A DNA stretch of 12,015 nucleotides from Baffinella frigidus. Its lineage: Eukaryota > Cryptophyceae > Cryptomonadales > Baffinellaceae. Of this stretch, positions 5,438-11,857 are shown piece by piece. Where the stretch lies: the NCBI GenBank assembly GCA_026770585.1, contig MU646317.1:1333297-1345311 (forward strand), written 5' to 3'. The notes under the pieces are model-generated. The model saw only the letters and a program-made list of their open reading frames with translations, searched no databases and had not been told where the DNA came from. Both the position numbers and the translations under genes were made by a program. Every line of letters begins with the position of its first letter. Position 1 is the first letter of the stretch.

Positions 5438-5850
5438 GTTGACATGCTGGGTTCGCGGTACAAAATCGTCAACTTTTGGGGCGGGAACGAGCCTGGTCTC
5501 ACCAAAATCGTGAGACTAAATCGACTCATGAGAGGGAGGAATCGGACCTGCCACGGGATGGCGAAGTACTGGGTGTTGCCATCGATCCCGTTGCTGTCGG
5601 GGGACGCGGCCGGCGCGTTCCCCGTGTTCTCGTAGCACCTGCCATCGCAGCTCCTGTCACGGAGGGATCCCGGTGCTGTCGCGGTGGAGGTTTGCGTCCT
5701 AAGTTCGCATAGCATGAGGACACCTCCCGGGTTCGTCCCCCCAGCCCCCCGAGACCCAGAACCGCACGCAGGTGACCCTACCGGAGCGGTGCCCGTGTTC
5801 TCATAGCGCCTTTCCTCGCAGGCCGGCGATTGCTTCGCGTGAAAGGACAC
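5434..5850 (-). pseudogene. 138-codon open frame with two YENTG repeats and the KLT end
   Basis: The frame begins MSFHAKQSPACEERRYENTG and contains a second CDGRCYENTGNAPAASP about 50 residues later. It then has GIDGNTQYFAIPWQV and LTILVRPGSF, and ends KLTILYREPSMST before the stop. The two YENTG blocks are about 160 bp apart in the DNA, so the frame is built of duplicated pieces. No catalytic motif or known domain is recognised. Seen on the plus strand, the YENTG blocks read as TTCTCATAGCGCCTTTCCTC-AG, which looks like a splice acceptor. The real coding strand is therefore uncertain. Confidence 0.3.
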
Positions 5851-6047
5851 GTCGACTTTCCAGGAGAGTGCATGTCTGGTCGCATTTCGGGGAGGAACAC
5901 CTCTCTTTCGGCGCTGACGTCCCGTGCACGTGGCGGAACTTGGACACCCTGACTGGCGCCATAGCCGACGGATGTTTTCCTGTCGCTACCGCTCACAGAT
6001 CTGAGGGATTGTGGGCTGGGGTAAGGCAAGCCACGATCAGAGCGTAG
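5820..6047 (+). pseudogene. Possible WD40-like fragment after an acceptor-like site
   Basis: CCTTTCCTCGCAG (to 5820) looks like a 3' splice site. One frame then reads RLLRVKGHVDFPGEC, with a GH dipeptide typical of the start of a WD40 blade. A second frame, open from about 5822 to the stop at 6045, contains VHVWSHFGEEHLSFG and DGCFPVATAH. A frame change near 5870 would be needed to join the two. It could be a decayed blade or chance. Confidence 0.2.
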
Positions 6048-6570
6048 AATCAGAGCGAAGAATCGAGATGGGTGGGAAAGCGGAGGCGGGGGAGGGGGGA
6101 TAGATGATGTTCGAGGGTTGATGTCTGCGATATAGCACGCAATGACGCGGGGAAGAGGGGGAGGGGGGCGGACCGATCTTCCTCTGCGATGACGCTGCCG
6201 CCAAAAATTAAAAACGTTTTACCACGTCTACCACCCTCTGGAGACCCTGGATGGAACATTATGGTATTTCGAGCATTCTTAAGTCAACTCCCCGAGTTGC
6301 GGAACAATGCGGCTGCCCCGTGATGAATTGATCTGGTACAAAAAGGTCTAATATGTATTTTAGTGGTGCAAATCATGTCAACTTTTGCGATAAAGGGTTA
6401 TTCGGGATTGGCCGCAAGTCCCCACCAGGGTGGAAACCTTCCGTCTCATCAAGGCTGTTCGTGGAACCAGACCAGGGTCTTGTGGCGAGAGGAGGAAGGC
6501 AAACAGAGCAAGGATCCCGGCAGGGAACAGTAGGACTGCGTACGCCACGAGTGCGGGGGGGGCGTGGGGG
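6048..6570. other. Unassigned interval
   Basis: No domain is recognised. On the minus strand 6614-6378 is open for 78 codons. It has one hydrophobic stretch (LVAYAVLLFPAGILALFAFL) that could span a membrane, but no homology can be claimed. A partial GTCAACTTTTG, as in the KLT modules, lies near 6378-6388. Confidence 0.4.
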
Positions 6571-6615
6571 TGAGCCGCGCCGCGAGTTTGGCCTGACAAG
6601 TCGCAGCGATCCAAT

Positions 6616-6889
6616 ATGATGGGTTACAGTGCCGTGAGCGCCTCAGGAAACTTCTCGGACAGTGGCGACCTGTACCTGTGGAGCGGCGGGGGTGGGGAGA
6701 AGCGCTTCGCGCGCAAGAAGAACTGGGCAGGTGTGTGGATCCTCCCGACATCGAGTAGAGGATCATCTTCTCTTTTGTGACGCTGACGCCGTGTCGGTGA
6801 GGACAGGGCACGAAGGGAGCGCCACGTCGTGCGCTGCCAGCGCGGATGGGCAGACGCTCGTGACTGGTGGGATGGAGGGGATCGTCAAG
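6616..6889 (+). CDS. Two-exon fragment of a WD40 protein, possibly EML-like
   Basis: Exon 1 (6616-6730, possibly starting earlier, since the frame is closed by TGA at 6571) reads MMGYSAVSASGNFSDSGDLY then LWSGGGGEKRFARKKNWA. A GT at 6731 and an AG at 6805-6806 define a 76-bp intron with a CTGAC branch-like site. Joining leaves the codon phase intact. Exon 2 (6807-6889) gives GHEGSATSCAASADGQTLVT and GGMEGIVKV, an almost canonical WD40 blade (GH, SxDG, L-x-TGG, GxVKV). A GTG donor at 6890 may start the next intron; otherwise the frame stops at 6934. The SGDLYLW-G then GHEG order is reminiscent of EMAP-like (EML) proteins, which bind microtubules, but two blades cannot prove this. No further exons are identified, so it is partial or dead. 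Confidence 0.5.
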
Positions 6890-6934
6890 GTGTTGCCACA
6901 CACAGCCCCCCCCCCTACACGTAACAAAAGATGA

Positions 6935-7147
6935 AATCAGGATTGTGCATCGGAAGAGAGAGAAGAGACATAGACCTTGTGATTTCGAGATTGGACCAGG
7001 TTGGCTGTTGCACAAACAGCGATAAACCGACTTTGTCCCTGGTGAAGGAAGGCATCCTCGAGAGGGGACACACCTTGCTCGGATAGCGAGGGGACAAATG
7101 GATCGGGTAATTTCTGGCTAGACTGCACTTTTGTGCAGTCAAGCCCC
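6935..7147. other. Unassigned interval
   Basis: No repeat or domain is recognised. Weak open frames occur on the minus strand only. GACTGCACTTTTGTGCAGTC at 7121-7140 is a perfect short hairpin of 8-9 bp arms. Confidence 0.4.
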
Positions 7148-7660
7148 CACAACTTGGACACGACTCGTACCAATTTTCGAATCCGTACCCGGTTTGAAAA
7201 GATCCGTTTGCCCCCTCGCTATCCGACCAAGGTGGCGGCCTTCCACCAGCAACCGTTGCAGCAAGAGAACCACCAGCAACCCGTAGCAGCTTATACCGGA
7301 TCCTTGCATGGATTCGGGTATTTTATTTAAAACAAAATCTTTCCTATGACCCTACGGTAGGAAGCCCTAGGGACCTTGAATTGCTGACGGGAGATACCGC
7401 AGAGATTTCTTTGGTTTAGCTGAAAATTACTGCAGTGCCCGATCCGGTTAAAAGCTGCAGCAGGTTGCTGGTGGAATACCAGGCCACGCCTGGTCATTAC
7501 TGGAGATTTCAGAAAGCAACGTTTCATTTCGCGGTACCAAATGGTACGTGGCCACCTGGTGAAACAAAAGCTCCTCGTCCTTTCCACCTCCGATCCGAAT
7601 ACCAAATTTCGGATCCGGGTACAAAATTTAAAATAAGACTTGTATCTGAAATTCCGAGTC
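7148..7660. repeat. Long imperfect inverted repeat (about 500 bp)
   Basis: The best-matched inner arms are CCACCAGCAACCCGTAGCAG onward to CCGGATCC (about 7270-7304) and the complementary GATCCGGTT..GCTGCAGC..GTTGCTGGTGG (about 7441-7473). Further out, GACCAAGGTGGCGGCCTTCC (near 7226-7245) matches the complement of GAATACCAGGCCACGCCTGG (7475-7494) loosely, and GTACCCGG near 7186 matches CCGGGTAC near 7615. The centre carries CCCTACGGTAGGAAGCCCTA (7351-7370), motifs also present in the element at 4368-4467. It may be an old, diverged fold-back element. Coding-like frames on the two strands resemble each other only because of the inversion. Confidence 0.55.
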
Positions 7661-7713
7661 ACGTACGACCTGGCGTGGTTCCCTATGGTTGCAGCTTTTC
7701 CCAGGATCTGTCC

Positions 7714-7729
7714 GTGTAGTAAATTTCAT
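7714..7729 (+). repeat. GTGTAGTAAATTTCAT repeat, copy 2
   Basis: Matches 9381-9396 exactly and 3367/8993 with one change (AATTTTC versus AAATTTC). Confidence 0.7.
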
Positions 7730-7742
7730 CAGAGGTAAGTGC

Positions 7743-7780
7743 GCAGGTGTAGTCAGTTGGGACGCTGGGATCACAAAAGG

Positions 7781-7817
<37 letters not shown>

Positions 7818-7880
7818 TTGGTATGAATCAAGCTCTCTCTCGTGCTGGTAGTAAACCAGCTGTCTCTCTCTCTTTCTCTC
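7743..7880 (+). repeat. CT-tract module with array head
   Basis: GCAGGTGTAGTCAGTTGGGA is followed by ATCACAAAAGGCC, a CT tract (about 7781-7814), TTGGTATGAATCAAGC, and the hairpin-capable AGCTGGTTTACTACCAGC family on the opposite strand (near 7843-7861). The block order matches the minus strand of 1585-1739. Confidence 0.75.
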
Positions 7881-8855
7881 ACAGGTGTGATCAGTAGGGA
7901 CGTGGGAGAGCCAGGCGTTGTTCCACGAAGACTCCAGCGCGAGAACGAGAGACCTTTGTTGATACCGGGAGGGAGGGAGAGAGAGAGAGAGGGGGGGGGC
8001 GAGAAGGAGAGATGGAGAGAAGAGAGAGAGAAGAGAGAGACAGAGAGATAGAGAGAAGAGAAACAGAGAGACACAGAGGGCAAGAGAGAGCGAGAGAGAG
8101 ACAGAGAGCGCGACAGAGAGAGAGCGTTGTTAACACCTTGGTGAACACCAACAGGTGTGGTCAGTAGGGACGTGGGAGGGCCAGGCGTTGGTCCACCAAG
8201 ACTCCAGCGCGCGAACGAGAGACCTTTGTTGATACCGGGAGGGAGGGAGAGAGAGAGAGAGGGGGGGGGCGAGAAGGAGAGATGGAGAGAAGAGAGAGAA
8301 AAGAGAGAGACAGAGAGAGACAGAGAGAAGAGAGACAGAGAGAGACAAAGAGAAAAGAGAGACAGAGAGAGACAGAGAGAAGAGAAACAGCGAGACCCAG
8401 AGAGCATGAGAGAGCGCGAGAGAGACAGCGAGCGCGACAGAGAGAGAGCGTTGTTAACACCTTGGTGAACACCGACAGGTGTGGTCAGTAGGGACGTGGG
8501 AGGGCCAGGCGTTGGTCCATCAAGACTCCAGCGCGCGAACGAGAGACCTTTGTTGATACCGGGAGGGAGGGAGAGAGAGAGAGAGGGGGGGGGCGAGAAG
8601 GAGAGATGGAGAGAAGAGAGAGAGACAGAGAGACAGAGAGACAGAGAGACAGAGAGACAGAGAGAGAGAGACACAGAGACACAGAGACAGAGAGAGACAG
8701 AGAGACAGAGAGAGACAGAGAGACAGAGAGAGACAGAGAGAGACAGAGAGAGAGAGAGAGGACCGTTGTTAATACCAACACCTTGGTGAACACCGACAGG
8801 TGTGGTCAGTAGGGACGTGGGAGGGCCAGGCGTCAGTCCACGAAGACTCCAGCGC
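7881..8855 (+). repeat. Tandem array, about 324-bp unit (three units plus a partial fourth)
   Basis: Units start at 7881, 8151, 8475 and 8796 with ACAGGTGTGGTCAGTAGGGA, giving lengths of 270, 324 and 321 bp. Each has a near-constant 100-bp head (CGTGGGAGGGCCAGGCGTTG, then GACTCCAGCGCGCGAACGAG, then CCTTTGTTGATACCGGGAGG). A length-variable GA/GACAGA microsatellite follows, then GTTGTTAACACCTTGGTGAA. The fourth copy diverges after 8855. The GA part itself contains short higher-order repeats (GAGACAGAGAGAAGAGAG). Very long SLSLSL-type open frames on the minus strand and RERER frames on the plus strand result from this composition. Confidence 0.95.
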
Positions 8856-9480
8856 CAAATCCCGCGGGCAAGCCCCCCCTCCCACCAGCCCTCGGAAGTG
8901 GCTCAAATCAAGGCCGGGAGTTTCAGCCTCTGCCACACGAGATTGCAAGCGGAGCCTATTTAAAACCGAGATGCGTTTACAAGTGGGCCGTTGTGTAGTA
9001 ATTTTCACACCTTTGGAGCCATTCCTAGGCGGCGAAATTAGCGCAGTCGCGAGGTTGGAACACCCGGGTTTGTTATGTCACCACCCGCCCTCCGAAGTGG
9101 TTTATTTCATTCGGATGTTTCGGACGGATCTGTCCGAATCTAATCTCGGAACAACACATAATCTATCCCGGGTTTTAAGGCTTCCAACGCCGAAGAAGAG
9201 GGTGTAGATGCTATTTCAGGCAGAAAGTGATGCTGTCTTACGACTTTTTATCTGGACAGAATCTGTTATGTTCCGAGGTGAAATCGGGGGTTGGCCACAC
9301 GATCAAATCTCATGCGAAACCTTAAAAATCAATGAAAATTACTACACGAATGCTTTAATATTACTAATAAAGATCAATCTGTGTAGTAAATTTCATCGTC
9401 CGGAAGTTTTAAATTAAAAGTGATTTTATATGAAATCGTACTCCAACGTACGCTCGACGCCCCTGTCATTGAACAGTTGC
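8856..9480. repeat. GTGTAGTAATTTTCA family pair and degraded inverted repeats
   Basis: GTGTAGTAATTTTCA at 8993-9007 has an exact inverted copy, TGAAAATTACTACAC, at 9333-9347, and a direct copy with AAATTTCAT at 9381-9396. Between them, TTCGGAC/GTCCGAA (near 9118-9137) and weaker GTTGGAA..ACCCGGG versus CCCGGG..TTCCAAC arms suggest a decayed fold-back of several hundred bases. CCCACCAGCCCTCGGAAGTG near 8882-8901 and a similar CACCACCCGCCCTCCGAAGT near 9080-9099 are a direct pair. No protein is recognised; one plus frame (8800-9204) is open for 135 codons without motifs. Confidence 0.55.
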
Positions 9481-9482
9481 CT

Positions 9483-9712
9483 AAAACCCAAACCCTGGCC
9501 CTGAACTATACACCAGAAACGCAAACCCCGAAACCAGACAACCTAAACCCTAGACCCAAAACCCCAGACCCTAAACCCGACAACCTAAACCCTAAACCCG
9601 AAACCCGAAACCTCAAACCCTTAAAACCCCAAACCCTACACCCTGCACCCTAAACCCTTAACCCTTAACCCTAACCCCTAACCCCAAATCCTTAACCCCT
9701 TAACCCTGACAA
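9483..9712. repeat. C-rich telomere-like tract
   Basis: ACCCTAAACC-type heptamers in the opposite polarity to 608-3130. The first half mixes AAACCCCGAAACC and CCAGAC variants, the second half has CCCTTAACCC and CCCTAACCCC variants. Confidence 0.85.
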
Positions 9713-9776
9713 TCCAGCGTACACTCGGTCGCCATCTCACACGACGGGAAGACAGTCGCAGCGGGATGCGACAGGT
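9713..9776 (+). pseudogene. WD40 blade fragment (SHDGKTVAAGCDR), copy 1
   Basis: From AGCGTACAC the frame reads SVHSVAISHDGKTVAAGCDR. This is the A-I-S-x-DG-K-x-V-A-A-G core of a WD40 blade, in which GCDDG would normally follow. It runs straight out of telomere-like repeat and is followed by a different sequence after CDRS. Close relatives lie at 10170-10235 and 11038-11100, and a shorter one at 10777-10820. Confidence 0.6.
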
Positions 9777-9826
9777 CAACTTTAGGCAAATTCCAACTTT
9801 AGGCAAATCAACTTTAGGCAAATCCC
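9777..9826. repeat. 16-bp tandem repeat, CAACTTTAGGCAAATC
   Basis: Three units begin near 9777, 9794 and 9809. An inverted single copy (AATTTGCCTAAAGTTGA) is at 10914-10930, inside the related module, where the frame reads ENLPKVDS. Confidence 0.75.
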
Positions 9827-9893
9827 CACCGCGTGTCCGTGCCAAGTGGGAGTTCGTCTCAAGTCGATTCTGCATATTTGCACTCGATTTGTA

Positions 9894-10077
9894 GAGCTAT
9901 TCCGGTAGGACTTGTCGCGTTTTCGATTTCGAGACTTCGAGACTTTGAGACTTCATTTGTACCATGAGATTCGAAACGGTGTGTTTTAAAACGTTTTACG
10001 CCCTTTAAAACCTTTTTGAAGTCTGAAATCTTGAAATCTCGAAGTCGAAAACGCGACAAGTCCTACCGGAATGGCTC
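9894..10077. mobile_element. TA-flanked fold-back element (184 bp, about 60-bp terminal inverted repeats)
   Basis: Left arm 9894-9953 starts GAGCTATTCCGGTAGGACTT; right arm 10019-10077 is its reverse complement with about six differences and one indel. TA lies directly outside both ends (9892-9893 and 10078-10079). The sequence from GATTCT (9868) to TA and on to CCAGAAAC aligns without a gap to 10929-10960, an element-free relative that has CA where the single TA would be. Setting the element aside restores a frame matching the relative (..VDS..TRN.Q.. to VPRNTFKA). It shares the GAGC terminus with the elements at 4155 and 5096. No ORF of its own. Confidence 0.85.
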
Positions 10078-10078
10078 T

Positions 10079-10352
10079 ACCAGAAACACGCAAAAGTCGA
10101 CAGTCCGCCGCCGCAACAACGTGGGATGTGTACCACGAAACACTTTTAAAGCGAAACGTCGCGTTCTGAAGCGTACACTCGGTCGCCATCTCACACGACG
10201 GTAAGACAGTCGCTGCGAGGTGCGACAGGTGTCGTGTCCATTTTTTCGCTGCAAAGTTGACGGGTTTGTACCACAACCCCAGAGCGTCAACTTTTGAATA
10301 GTCTGTTAACGGCATGGGTACGAGGGGAGGACAGTCGCTGCGGGGTGCGATT
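10079..10352 (+). pseudogene. WD40-like module, copy interrupted upstream by the fold-back element
   Basis: It holds, in order, TRNTQKS, VPRNTFKAKRRVLKR, then in another frame SVHSVAISHDGKTVAARCDR, CRVHFFAA, and KLTGLYHNPRASTFE before a stop near 10300. The duplicate at 10957-11216 has the same order. The inverted pair AAAGTTGACG (10253-10262) and CGTCAACTTT (10285-10294) is perfect. A second, weaker GACAGTCGCTGCGGGGTGCG follows near 10330-10349, so the blade core may have been duplicated within the module. Confidence 0.55.
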
Positions 10353-10406
10353 GGTGACACGTCCCCCCCGCAGCGACATAGCATCCGCACCCTCGTCTTC
10401 GGCGTT

Positions 10407-10488
10407 GGAAATCGGGACAGGTTATGTGTTGTTGAAAACCGGGACAGGTTATGCCCCTTGAAAACCGGGACAGATTATGTGTTGTTCC
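10407..10488. repeat. About 27-bp tandem repeat, GAAAACCGGGACAGGTTATG
   Basis: Three units start at 10407, 10434 and 10460. The translation gives N/T-RDRLC-like repeats in changing frames, so it is more likely non-coding. Confidence 0.8.
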
Positions 10489-10588
10489 AGACTAGCCCCT
10501 CTGGTATGGGTTCTGCTGCCTGTGGTCCTGTGCTGGCCCTGTCGCCGCCCCGACTTCACGTCCTGCAGTCTGTCGCGCCCCCCCCCCC

Positions 10589-10735
10589 ACCAACCCTCCC
10601 GGTTGGACCAAATCATCGATTTTAGACTGGCGATTTACCCTTGCAGAGACCCCGGATTCGGGGTGTCTGCAAGGGTAAATCAAGGGTAAATCTAAAATCT
10701 AAAATCGACGATTTGGTCTACTCGTGAGGGTTGGC
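10589..10735. mobile_element. Fold-back element without clear ends (about 147 bp)
   Basis: Left arm CACCAACCCTC..ACCAAATCATCGATTTTAGA..GATTTACCCTTGCAGA pairs with the right arm through to GAGGGTTGG. The loop is GATT between ACCCCG and CGGGGT (10649-10664). The right arm carries an extra AAGGGTAAATC copy. The ACCAACCCTC and CCAAATC blocks match the inner arm of the element at 4155-4321. No TA pair is evident at the edges; a run of C borders the left arm. Confidence 0.65.
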
Positions 10736-11162
10736 GGCCCTCAAAACGCCCCTTTTCGGTTTCCCGGCTGGGCACAGCTTGCACGACGGGAAGACGGTCG
10801 CGGCGGGGTGCGACAGGTCCGCGCCAAAGTTGACGAGTTTGTACCGCACACCCCGCATGTCAACCTTTGAAAAGTCGGCATCACTTGGCGGCCGCGTGTC
10901 CGTACCTAGTGAGAATTTGCCTAAAGTTGATTCTCAAGATTTGTACAAGATTCGCACCAGAAACTCGCAAAACGTCGATACAAATGTGGAATTTGTACCA
11001 CGAAACACTTTTAAAGCGAACCGTCGCGTTCTGAAGCGTATTATCGGTCGCGATCTCGCACGACGGCAAGACAGTCGCGGCGGGATGCAGCAGGTGTCGT
11101 GTCCGTTTTTTCGCTGCAAAGTTGACGGGTTTGTACCACAGCCCCAGAGCGTCAACTTTTGA
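10731..11162 (+). pseudogene. 143-codon open frame across WD40-like modules
   Basis: Residues 15-30 or so read GHSLHDGKTVAAGCDRSAPK, a WD40 blade core, followed by KLTSLYRTPRMSTFEKSAS, ENLPKVDSQDLYK and VPRNTFKANRRVLKR. Beyond that the frame leaves the coding register: the next blade core (SVLSVAISHDGKTVAAGCSR, 11038-11100) is in a different frame. The start Met lies at the edge of the fold-back structure at 10589-10735 and is probably not biological. The open length may reflect a fossil exon. WD40 identity of the core is fairly sure; gene status is not. Confidence 0.4.
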
Positions 11163-11216
11163 ATAGTCTGTTAACGGCATGGGTACGAGGGGAAGACAGT
11201 CGCGGCTGGATGCGAT
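11030..11216 (+). pseudogene. WD40-like module, downstream duplicate
   Basis: SVLSVAISHDGKTVAAGCSR, CRVRFFAA and KLTGLYHSPRASTFE followed by a stop near 11166 repeat the 10170-10303 block almost base for base, including the perfect AAAGTTGACG (11118-11127)/CGTCAACTTT (11150-11159) pair and the following TTAACGGCATGGGTACGAGG. The offset between the copies is about 866 bp. Confidence 0.55.
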
Positions 11217-11217
11217 T

Positions 11218-11275
11218 TTGGAGGGTTTAGGCGTCAGGGCTTGCGAGTTAGTTAGGGGTTAGGGTTTGGGCTTTA
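11218..11275. repeat. Short G-rich telomere-like remnant
   Basis: GGAGGGTTTAGGCGTCAGGG and TAGTTAGGGGTTAGGGTTTG heptamers, opposite in polarity to both neighbouring C-rich tracts. Confidence 0.6.
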
Positions 11276-11855
11276 GCTCACAAAAAAAACCCCGTGTCCA
11301 TGGTGTGTACGTGCCACACAGTGGACCACAAACTTTTCATCAAAAGTCAACTTGCCCAGGGAAAATTAACTATAAGGCTTTTCCAACAATCAAATGTTCA
11401 CGTCACATCCTAGAATCGGGGCCCGACGAAACTTTCGTAGTCCAACGTGTGGCGTGTCCGTGTCGTGTCCCTGTCAGGTACCTGTCACGTCCGTGTCTTT
11501 TAAAAGGCACGGCCGCGATAAAGCTGGAGTACTATTGATCGTGTGAGCACCACCCAATTTGTACCAGCGGTTGCCGGAAATCAGCGGCCCTTGGTACGAA
11601 TCCTCCAGAACCAAAACGTTCTAAAACACTTGACCAAAAGTGGCTGCCTCGTCCGGTGTCGTGTCCTCCTTCCTAGCGAAGCGGTGCGGTTTTGCATCGC
11701 ACAAGTGTGTCCGACACGTGGTCGTGTCCTAACAAACGCGGTTACGTCCTGAACCGTCGCCTTTTTACACGGTCGTATCCTCAACCGTTGCGTTTTCCAG
11801 GTCCATCCACTTCTTCGACACCGAGACCTCCGAAAATAGCCGCTCGTACACCCCC
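11276..11855. other. Unassigned interval with GTCGTGTCC-rich segment
   Basis: No domain is recognised in the open frames at 11266-11538 or 11543-11752. The word GTGTCGTGTCC or GGTCGTGTCCT recurs at about 11459, 11656 and 11720, and AACCGTYGC at about 11752 and 11783. The same GTGTCGTGTCC occurs in the WD40-like modules near 10230 and 11095, so this may be a more diverged continuation of them. Confidence 0.4.
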
Positions 11856-11857
11856 AA

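Noticed and set aside
6378-6614. Minus-strand 78-codon frame with one hydrophobic segment as a membrane protein
   Set aside because: A single hydrophobic stretch, no homology recognised, and it overlaps the better supported plus-strand exon region. Mentioned only as an unassigned interval.
7628-8674. 348-codon minus-strand open frame rich in SLSLSL and repeated GINKGLSFARW blocks
   Set aside because: The frame stays open because CT microsatellites and tandem units lack stops. Its repeats mirror the DNA array, and its opposite strand is equally open (RERERE).
8157-8812. Plus-strand RERERE/ETERQRE frames that look like coiled coil
   Set aside because: GA microsatellite translation; no start context, no conserved domain, and unit lengths that vary with the microsatellite.
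7881-8855. CRISPR-like or minisatellite array
   Set aside because: Units are about 324 bp with variable simple-sequence parts. There are no short identical repeats with unique spacers, and the setting is eukaryotic.
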